From an uncultured Campylobacter sp. (lineage in GTDB: Bacteria; Campylobacterota; Campylobacteria; Campylobacterales; Campylobacteraceae): a stretch of 5,235 bases of DNA. Every line of letters starts with the position of its first letter. The stretch's first letter is position 1. This document shows positions 1 through 4,845 of the stretch, piece by piece. The DNA lies in contig NZ_CALHII010000062.1 in the NCBI RefSeq assembly GCF_938030815.1, positions 1 to 5,235 of the forward strand, written 5' to 3'. The notes beneath the pieces are model-generated. The model was not told the origin of the DNA, ran no database searches, and worked only from the letters and a program-made list of their open reading frames with translations. The position numbers and the translations under genes were made by a program.

Positions 1-1089
1 CCGCCTGCACGGCGAATATGCCGCCGCCGAACAACAAATCCGCCACCTCACCGCCTAGAACTATATTGCAAAGAGCTAGAATTAGAATTTGCTCTTGAAA
101 ATGCAAAGGCTAAAGATGGTGAAAATAGTAAAGAAGTAAAATCTACTGATGAAGTAAAAGCCAAGCCTAAAAGTAAAAATCGTATCGAGATTTTGTTAGA
201 TTTGATAACGCTAAAATTATACAGAAACATCAGCGATCATCATACAAATTTACTACGAATTCTAAATTTTATGGTTTTAACTATCGCAGTCTATGGATCT
301 TCTCTTTATGCATATGAAAATTGCATTTTAACTCGGCTTCTTAATTATTCACATGGATGCGTATGCTTAATATTGTTATTAGTGTTTTTATTGGCTATTT
401 GGACCATATGTAGTTTCTCTACTAAATACAATATATCGCGGACAAATATACTTATATGGTTTATTTTGCTTGTTTTAATATCTGCGCTTATAGTCTCTTT
501 GGTTAATATTAAATATATTGCCTATATTGCACTTTTTATTACATCATATCTATTGATATATCGTTATATGGTTATTGTTACATCTAAATGTAATTGGTCA
601 TATCTGCTTTGTTATGGTTTGCTTATTGTCATATTGTTTACCAAACCATTTTTAATAGCACCATTTATAAGTATTTTTACGTCAGAACAAGCGATCGAAA
701 GCAAATTTAAAGAATATACCATAAGATATAATGAAAACGGTCTGGACGATATGCTCCTAGATGCAAATCTCGCTAACACCAAAAAAGACAATAAACTAGA
801 TTTTATAGTCGAAAATAGAAAAACGATTTTAGATGAATTAGATGATGATAAAAAGTTATTGATTAGTTTTAAAGAAAACTTTAAACAACTAACAGACTAT
901 AATGACGATAGCAAAAACACACAAGATGCCTCTAAAAAACCGTACGCCGAGGCTCTAAACGCCCTAAAATACGACGAAATAATGCAATTAACGCAAAAAA
1001 GCGCAAACTTGCTCTACGGTTTCATAATGCTACTCGTCATTTATTCGCTTACAAAAACCGCACGTAGAAATTCTGTCGTGCCTAGTTAG
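1..1089 (+). CDS. Multi-spanning membrane protein of unknown function, 5' partial
   Basis: I do not recognise a function. The frame is open from base 1 to the TAG at 1087-1089, but only about 58 onward looks like real protein: the first 19 codons read as an odd Pro/Arg-rich string in GC-rich DNA. A TTG at 193 (giving 298 residues) is possible, but the Glu/Lys-rich stretch before it, starting LYCKELELEF at 61, looks like genuine coding sequence, so I treat the gene as truncated upstream. Numbered from the TTG, hydrophobic spans lie at about 24-41, 56-74, 86-104, 107-126 and 136-162. A charged Lys/Asp/Glu-rich region of about 110 residues follows, then a last span at 272-288 and a short basic tail. 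The layout recalls Campylobacter membrane proteins with a soluble, sometimes pentapeptide-repeat, N-terminal half; this is a memory-based guess. Base composition is much more AT-rich than the downstream genes, which suggests an accessory gene. The last 50 or so codons are closer to the local average. Confidence 0.7.
   Translation, partial: PPARRICRRRTTNPPPHRLELYCKELELEFALENAKAKDGENSKEVKSTDEVKAKPKSKNRIEILLDLITLKLYRNISDHHTNLLRILNFMVLTIAVYGSSLYAYENCILTRLLNYSHGCVCLILLLVFLLAIWTICSFSTKYNISRTNILIWFILLVLISALIVSLVNIKYIAYIALFITSYLLIYRYMVIVTSKCNWSYLLCYGLLIVILFTKPFLIAPFISIFTSEQAIESKFKEYTIRYNENGLDDMLLDANLANTKKDNKLDFIVENRKTILDELDDDKKLLISFKENFKQLTDYNDDSKNTQDASKKPYAEALNALKYDEIMQLTQKSANLLYGFIMLLVIYSLTKTARRNSVVPS
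2..58 (+). CDS. Possible C-terminal tail of a different, GC-rich protein
   Basis: Frame 2 reads RLHGEYAAAEQQIRHLTA and stops at TAG 56-58. It looks like a natural helical protein end with GC-rich codon choice, unlike the frame-1 reading of the same bases. By my count 38 of the first 58 bases are G or C, against 18 of the next 58. It cannot be assigned to a family from 18 residues. The opposite strand is also open here, so the strand is not certain. It may belong to another gene or another organism joined to the AT-rich gene at about base 58. Confidence 0.3.
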   Translation, partial: RLHGEYAAAEQQIRHLTA

Positions 1090-1234
1090 TGATTTGTGTT
1101 ATTCTGCCAAGCGATGAGCCAAATATTTTAAAATTTACTCGTTTGTCTCATTGCTATTTTTGTATTTATAAGTACTATCAGATTAGCAGTGTCGCATTAA
1201 ATTTTTATATTTGTAGCAAAATACGAACGAGGCT

Positions 1235-1262
1235 GGCTAAATTTAAGCGGATAAATTTTGCC
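1235..1262 (+). terminator. Imperfect inverted repeat, possible weak terminator
   Basis: GGCTAAATTT (1235-1244) can pair with AAATTTTGCC (1253-1262) around an 8-nt loop, giving nine base pairs and one T-T mismatch. No T-run follows directly; the nearest is about 20 nt later at 1284-1290. The stem is largely built from the self-complementary AAATTT word that is common across this genome, so chance is a real alternative. Confidence 0.2.
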
Positions 1263-1330
1263 GTTTGCGACTTGATTGTGTAAATTTTTTGAATTTAGCT
1301 TTTTTACTAAGCGCGATTAAATTTAACTCG

Positions 1331-1360
1331 GTGCGCAAGCCGTACCCGTAAGCCTCGCAC
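1331..1360. repeat. Imperfect inverted repeat between convergent genes
   Basis: GTGCGCAAGC (1331-1340) faces GCCTCGCAC (1352-1360). The outer GTGCG/CGCAC arms pair exactly, and the inner part pairs only with wobble pairs and one mismatch, around an 11-nt loop. It lies about 20 bp beyond the glycosylase stop and could act as a bidirectional transcript end, but neither strand carries a directly adjacent U-run. Confidence 0.2.
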
Positions 1361-1381
1361 GCTGTTTAACGGAGCTGAGCG

Positions 1382-1894
1382 CTAAATTTCGGCGCGCTTT
1401 AACACATCCGCTACGATCGTCCACTCGCGCACGAGTCTTTCAAAGCTAAAATTTGCATTCGCAGGGCTCGTGGACGGCAGCTTGACGGGTTCTTTGCCCG
1501 TTGCGTTTAAAATTTGAGTTTTTAGGTATTTTTCGCATATTTCATGCGCCTTGCCGCCGTTTGCGTAAACTTGCACGATGTGCGCGCCGCTAAAGATCGG
1601 CTCTAAATTTGCTGGCACGACGGCGGTCATTTTGGCGTCGCTCGAGCCCTTTATCTCGCAGCAGATCGCCGCGTCGTATACGGCGATGCCGCGGGCGAGC
1701 AGGAATTTTATCTTTTCATCCGTGCTCGCAGGCGGCGGCACGTTTAAAATTTGCGCCAGCACCCGCCAGAAGCGATTTTGCGGATTTGCGTAGTAAAAGC
1801 CAAATTTACGAGAAACGACGGAGGGAAAGGAACCGAGGATTAAAATTTTAGAATTTTGATCGAAAATCGGCTTAAAAGGGTGAGTTTGGCTCAT
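1382..1894 (-). CDS. DNA-deoxyinosine / hypoxanthine glycosylase (uracil-DNA glycosylase superfamily)
   Basis: The 170-residue protein matches the small UDG-fold family annotated as DNA-deoxyinosine glycosylase (UDG family 6). Such enzymes cut the N-glycosidic bond of deaminated purine (hypoxanthine) in DNA and leave an abasic site for base-excision repair. Motif 1 is LILGSFPS (18-25) followed by FYYANPQNRFW (33-43); in this family I recall the catalytic Asn lying in the N-P-x-N-x-F-W stretch (N37 or N40 here). A middle block, YDAAICCEIKGSSDAK (73-88), and motif 2, LPSTSPANA (139-147), complete the signature. The length is normal for the family, with no missing motif. The ATG at 1894 has only a weak AGG (1901-1903), 6 nt upstream, and overlaps the stop of an upstream micro-ORF, so coupled translation is possible. 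It is probably soluble and cytosolic. Substrate choice (hypoxanthine versus uracil) cannot be settled from sequence. Confidence 0.9.
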   Translation of the reverse strand: MSQTHPFKPIFDQNSKILILGSFPSVVSRKFGFYYANPQNRFWRVLAQILNVPPPASTDEKIKFLLARGIAVYDAAICCEIKGSSDAKMTAVVPANLEPIFSGAHIVQVYANGGKAHEICEKYLKTQILNATGKEPVKLPSTSPANANFSFERLVREWTIVADVLKRAEI

Positions 1895-1956
1895 TTCACG
1901 CCTGCTTTGTATTCGCCTAAAACGCCCGCTCGGACGCCATAAAATTTATCTTTCAT
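1891..1956 (-). CDS. Candidate 21-residue micro-ORF overlapping the glycosylase start
   Basis: ATG at 1956 opens a 21-codon frame (begins MKDKFYGVRAGVLG, ends AGVK) that stops with TGA at 1893-1891. This TGA shares the ATGA overlap with the glycosylase ATG at 1894. GGGAGA (1967-1972) lies 10 nt upstream, a better Shine-Dalgarno sequence than the glycosylase has. It could be a leader peptide whose translation feeds the glycosylase start, or the last scrap of a decayed gene: the frame is open for about 25 more codons upstream without another good start. It matches no family I can name with confidence. Confidence 0.3.
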   Translation of the reverse strand: MKDKFYGVRAGVLGEYKAGVK

Positions 1957-2233
1957 TTTTACTTTATCTCCCGCAAATACCCGAATTTTGCCCGCAAAGC
2001 AGCTTGAGGCTGAAATTGTGCGGCAACAAAGATTTTAGCGCACTCGCTGTATAGCGGCGCGCAATAAAAATTTTGATCAGCCTGCTACGGCGCGCGATTT
2101 GGGTCTAAATTTCAACTTTTTAAACCCCAAAGCAGAGCTTTCGTAGCCAAATTTAACGCCTAGCGACGGCAAAATTTAACTCCGCACGAAGCTAAAATTT
2201 CATCCGCCGCAACTGCCTCCGAACCGCTGCACG
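1957..2233. other. Intergenic gap between moeA and the glycosylase gene
   Basis: With the micro-ORF, this is a gap of about 340 bp between two same-strand genes. I find no RNA gene, no repeat array and no further credible ORF. It contains AAATTT words at 2068, 2107, 2149, 2172, 2195 and 2236 (spacings 39, 42, 23, 23 and 41), two GGCGCGC copies about 32 nt apart, and an inverted repeat at 2098-2131. It presumably holds the moeA transcript end and a promoter for the glycosylase; the best -10 candidate is TAAAAT on the - strand at 2032-2037, which is weak. Confidence 0.5.
2098..2131. repeat. Imperfect inverted repeat downstream of moeA
   Basis: TTTGGGTCTAAA (2098-2109) faces TTTAAACCCCAAA (2119-2131). 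The arms form about eleven pairs with one mismatch and one bulged C around a 9-nt loop. It lies about 100 bp beyond the moeA stop. No T-run follows on the - strand, so it is not a standard intrinsic terminator; a transcript-end or processing hairpin is possible. Confidence 0.25.
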
Positions 2234-3445
2234 CTAAATTTTAGGTACCGAGATTACGCGCACTAGCTCGCCTTTTTTGAGCTCTTTGACCTCTAGCGGC
2301 GCGACTAGCAGGACGCTATCGTCGTCTAAATTGTTCAAAATCGCGCTGGAGCCCTGCTTTTTGCTTTGCAGGCTAACAAAAAGTCGCCCCTCTCTGTTTT
2401 GCAAGACGGCGGGCATAAACTCAAGCCACGGCGTCTTTTTTACGTAGTCGTGATCTAAGATCGCGCTAAATTCCGTGTTTTCGCGCACGCCAAAGGATTT
2501 TTGCAAAAATACGCGCAGAAACAAAATGCACGTAATGAGCGCCGAGAGGGGGAAGCCCGGGAACGCGAAGATATATTTTTCGCCGGTTTTGGCTACGCGC
2601 ACGTGGCGGCCCGGTTTGATCGCCGCGCCTTTTACGATTAGCTCAAATTTTGATTGCAGCGTGCTTTGCACGAAATCGTAGTCTCCGACGCTCACTCCGC
2701 CACTGGTTAGAAGTATGTCCGCACTCTGTAAAGCCGATAAAATCGCGCCTTCTAGCTCTTTTTCGTCATCGCGTACTAGAGGCATTATCATCGCTTCGCA
2801 GCCTAGCTGCGTTACTAAATTTGCAAGCGCGATGTGGTTGGAGCTGTAAATTTGAGCGTCGTTTTCGAGCCTCTCGCCCAGATCCTTGATCTCGCTACCG
2901 GTAGCTAGGATCGCTACTTTAGGACGGACGAATACGCTTATGTGAAATAGCCCTAGCTCGGCTAGCAGCGCGATCTGCGAAAAGCCAAGCTTCGTGCCGC
3001 TACGAAGCAAAAGCTCGCCCTCGCGGTAGCTCTCGCCCGCTGCGCGCACGGCAAAGCCCGCCGCGACGGGCTTTGTGACGACGATCTCGCCGTCTTGTAC
3101 CTGCACGTTTTCGATCGGCAGAAGCGTGTCGCTACCCTCGCACATGAGCCCGCCGGTGAAGGTTTTGACGCACTCGCCCGCCTTTGCCGCGGCGCTAGGC
3201 ATCTTGCCCGCAGGCGTCGTGCCGACGATCTTAAATTTCGCCCCTTCGCTTAGATCCGCGCCATTTAGCGCGTAGCCGTCCATCGCGGCGGTCGGGCGGC
3301 GCGGAGTGCTAAAAGGCGCCGCGACGTCGCCTGCCAAAATACGCCCTAGCGCCTGTGTGATCGCGACCTTCTCGATGCGCGAGGACTTTTGCACTGTGTT
3401 TGCGAAGCGCTCCATCGCGCTTTCAAATTTTTCAAATTCCATCAT
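2234..3445 (-). CDS. moeA: Molybdopterin molybdenumtransferase MoeA
   Basis: MoeA inserts molybdate into adenylylated molybdopterin in the cytosol, the last step of molybdenum-cofactor synthesis, which supplies enzymes such as nitrate reductase and formate dehydrogenase. The 403 residues have the usual MoeA length and order. The N-terminal MoeA domain carries PTAAMDGYAL (51-60; D56 aligns with the key Asp59 of E. coli) and FTGG (96-99). The MoaB/MogA-like domain has TGSEI (182-186), RDD (225-227), TSGGVSVGDYD (247-257), KPGR (277-280) and PGFPLSA (296-302). A C-terminal beta domain of about 70 residues ends the protein. PGFP replaces the common PGNP, a variant I believe occurs in other MoeA proteins. 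The start overlaps the stop of the MFS gene, and AGGAGG lies just upstream. No molybdate transporter or other cofactor gene is in the window. Confidence 0.97.
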   Translation of the reverse strand: MMEFEKFESAMERFANTVQKSSRIEKVAITQALGRILAGDVAAPFSTPRRPTAAMDGYALNGADLSEGAKFKIVGTTPAGKMPSAAAKAGECVKTFTGGLMCEGSDTLLPIENVQVQDGEIVVTKPVAAGFAVRAAGESYREGELLLRSGTKLGFSQIALLAELGLFHISVFVRPKVAILATGSEIKDLGERLENDAQIYSSNHIALANLVTQLGCEAMIMPLVRDDEKELEGAILSALQSADILLTSGGVSVGDYDFVQSTLQSKFELIVKGAAIKPGRHVRVAKTGEKYIFAFPGFPLSALITCILFLRVFLQKSFGVRENTEFSAILDHDYVKKTPWLEFMPAVLQNREGRLFVSLQSKKQGSSAILNNLDDDSVLLVAPLEVKELKKGELVRVISVPKI

Positions 3446-4740
3446 TTGCCTCCTACGATTTTATAAATTTGATCTTCATTTATCAATTTCGAGTTAAATT
3501 TCACAACGAGTTCGCCATCGGTCTCGTAAATTTCAATAATACCCTTGACGCCTTGTAGTGCGGAAAAATCGCCGCCTTTAGGAAAGTATAAATTCTTAAA
3601 AAGTTTCGGATCGCTCAGCCTAGAAAGTAGCACAAGCCAGATCACACCCAAAACCGCGACGCCAATGCCTAGCGCTTCGATGCCGATTTTGCCAAAAAGT
3701 GCACCGCCACATAGCCCGCCCAAAAAACTGCCAAAAAATCCGAACGAATTAAAAATCCCAAGTGCGGCGCCTTTTTGAGCGACTTTGGCAAATTTGGACG
3801 CAAGGCTTTGCATAATGGGCTCATGCGCGTTAAATCCCACGAAAAAGAGCATCACGCCCACCACGAAAGCGCTCGCTCCGCTAGCAAACGCAAAAATCAA
3901 ATACGAAGCGATGAAAAAGCAGATGCCGATAAGTAGAATTTGCTTAGCTAGCGCGCGTTTCTCGCCTAAAGCACCGCTCGCACCCATCGCAGTAAAGCCA
4001 AAGACCGCGCCTAAAGCATAAATTTTAGTCAAATCACTTTTGGAAAGTCCGAATTTTTGCACGAGCAAAATTGGAATTAGAAAAAACGCTGCCGTCATGA
4101 AAGCTTTTTGAAAAAAATTCGTTAAATTCATAAGCATTAAATTTTTATCGCTCAAAAGTGAGCCGAGCGGGACCTTTTGGCGCAGGGAGCGGATATGCGG
4201 TTCGGTAGGTACTACGAAAAAAAGCAGTACCAAACATAAAAGCGTAAGTGCTGAACTTAGATGAAATAGGCTGGCAAGTCCAAATTTGGCGCTTAAAAGC
4301 GGACTTAAAATCATTGCTACGCCAAAGCTCACGCCTATCATCGCGCCCATTACCGCCATCGCCTTACCGCGCTCTTCCTCTCGCGTAAAATCGCTAATTA
4401 GTGCGGTAGCTACGGCTCCTACAGCACCGCAGCCTTGCAAAAAGCGCCCAAAAATCATCGTATAAATGCTCTCACTCGCCGCGCAAACGCAAGCGCCCAG
4501 GATAAAAAGCGCCAGTCCTATCGCAAGGGTTTTTTTACGTCCGATCTTATCGCTTAGCACTCCAAATGGCGTTTGCAAAATCACTTGCATAATCGCATAA
4601 ATTCCAAAAAGTAGCCCCACTAGACTTTCGTTTGCGCCGTGCAAGCTCAACGCATACAGGCTAAGCACGGGCAGCAAAATAAATAATCCAAAAAACCTCG
4701 TAGCGATGATAAAACTAAGCGGAAGGACGCTTTTTAGCAT
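3442..4740 (-). CDS. MFS drug/metabolite exporter, YajR/CmeG type, with C-terminal cytosolic domain
   Basis: This 432-residue inner-membrane protein of the major facilitator superfamily is probably a proton-driven exporter. Twelve hydrophobic spans can be traced. The loop 2-3 signature motif A is GVLSDKIGRKK (60-70), motif B is GRFLQGCGAVG (98-108), and SDFTREEERGKAMA (116-129) is also typical of the YajR group. After the last span, about 58 residues (375-432) form an extra domain of beta-alpha-beta character (GVKGIIEIYETDGELVVKF), matching the small cytosolic domain at the C-terminus of E. coli YajR. CmeG (Cj1375) of C. jejuni, an efflux pump linked to fluoroquinolone and oxidative-stress resistance, is the likely counterpart, since I recall it lying beside rdgB as here. 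The substrate cannot be read from sequence. I chose ATG 4740 over an in-frame TTG at 4755 because that TTG overlaps the Shine-Dalgarno GAGG. It is followed by moeA with a 4-nt overlap. Confidence 0.92.
   Translation of the reverse strand: MLKSVLPLSFIIATRFFGLFILLPVLSLYALSLHGANESLVGLLFGIYAIMQVILQTPFGVLSDKIGRKKTLAIGLALFILGACVCAASESIYTMIFGRFLQGCGAVGAVATALISDFTREEERGKAMAVMGAMIGVSFGVAMILSPLLSAKFGLASLFHLSSALTLLCLVLLFFVVPTEPHIRSLRQKVPLGSLLSDKNLMLMNLTNFFQKAFMTAAFFLIPILLVQKFGLSKSDLTKIYALGAVFGFTAMGASGALGEKRALAKQILLIGICFFIASYLIFAFASGASAFVVGVMLFFVGFNAHEPIMQSLASKFAKVAQKGAALGIFNSFGFFGSFLGGLCGGALFGKIGIEALGIGVAVLGVIWLVLLSRLSDPKLFKNLYFPKGGDFSALQGVKGIIEIYETDGELVVKFNSKLINEDQIYKIVGGK
3446..3454 (-). promoter_or_regulatory. 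Strong Shine-Dalgarno for moeA that favours the second ATG
   Basis: AGGAGG at 3449-3454 (- strand) is a full Shine-Dalgarno sequence inside the last codons of the MFS gene. It sits 3 nt before the first ATG (3445) and 6 nt before the second ATG (3442). The second is better spaced, so the true protein may begin one residue later. Either choice overlaps the MFS stop TGA (ATGATG), which fits translational coupling. Confidence 0.75.
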
Positions 4741-4749
4741 AATCTTAGA

Positions 4750-4753
4750 CCTC
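4750..4753 (-). promoter_or_regulatory. Shine-Dalgarno deciding the MFS start
   Basis: GAGG on the - strand lies 9 nt before the ATG at 4740. The alternative TTG start at 4755-4753 shares its G with this site, so it cannot use it; the ATG is therefore preferred. Confidence 0.6.
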
Positions 4754-4775
4754 AAATAATATGAAATTTGTGCCG

Positions 4776-4781
4776 ATTATA
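4776..4781 (-). promoter_or_regulatory. Sigma-70 -10 box for the MFS-moeA operon
   Basis: The - strand reads TTTTTGGCTATAATCGG, with a perfect TATAAT preceded by a T-run, the Campylobacter housekeeping promoter style. No clear -35 hexamer is seen, as is usual in this genus. Transcription should start near 4769, leaving a leader of about 30 nt before the ATG at 4740. Confidence 0.75.
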
Positions 4782-4814
4782 GCCAAAAATCGTAATGAAT
4801 TCTTTGATTTTGGG

Positions 4815-4820
4815 TAAAAT
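4815..4820 (+). promoter_or_regulatory. Sigma-70 -10 box for rdgB
   Basis: TAAAAT follows GATTTTGGG, a T-rich extended -10 of the Campylobacter type. The predicted start near 4827 leaves about 19 nt of leader containing the Shine-Dalgarno. It points away from the MFS promoter; the two -10 boxes are 33 bp apart. Confidence 0.6.
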
Positions 4821-4834
4821 GGCGCATTAAATTT

Positions 4835-4840
4835 AAGGAG
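4835..4840 (+). promoter_or_regulatory. Shine-Dalgarno of rdgB
   Basis: AAGGAG ends 5 nt before the ATG at 4846 and fixes this start, which also matches the family N-terminus exactly. Confidence 0.85.
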
Positions 4841-4845
4841 AGCGG

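Larger units (their letters stand above)
1090..1381. other. Convergent intergenic gap without a convincing gene
   Basis: This stretch of about 290 bp separates the + strand membrane-protein gene from the - strand glycosylase gene, so both genes end into it. It holds several AAATTT words (for example at 1131, 1199, 1239, 1253, 1282 and 1319), T-runs at about 1284-1290 and 1300-1305, and two imperfect inverted repeats listed separately. An open frame starting GTG at 1089 spans 64 codons, but it has no Shine-Dalgarno sequence and no recognisable motif, so I do not call it a gene. Confidence 0.6.

Noticed and set aside
48..230. 60-codon - strand ORF at the left edge
   Set aside because: It lies antisense to the Lys/Glu-rich coding stretch of the membrane protein; its Ser/Phe-rich translation is a shadow of those codons.
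1089..1283. 64-codon + strand ORF starting GTG directly after the membrane-protein gene
   Set aside because: It has no Shine-Dalgarno, no motif, an ordinary intergenic composition full of AAATTT words, and its start merely overlaps the previous stop. It looks like chance.
1578..1851. + strand ORFs across the glycosylase gene
   Set aside because: They are Arg/Ser-rich translations antisense to a gene with clear family motifs, typical shadows in GC-rich DNA.
1891..2029. Micro-ORF region as a remnant of an RNase H N-terminal (viroplasmin-like) domain
   Set aside because: The K-F-Y-G-V-R-x-G start loosely recalls that domain, but the following glycine/tyrosine/tryptophan pattern is absent and 21 residues are too few to support it.
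2475..4021. Several + strand ORFs of 60-80 codons across moeA and the MFS gene
   Set aside because: All are antisense to strongly recognised genes and show no motifs of their own.
4741..4755. TTG start at 4755 adding five residues to the MFS protein
   Set aside because: The TTG overlaps the only Shine-Dalgarno (GAGG, 4750-4753), which is correctly placed for the ATG at 4740.
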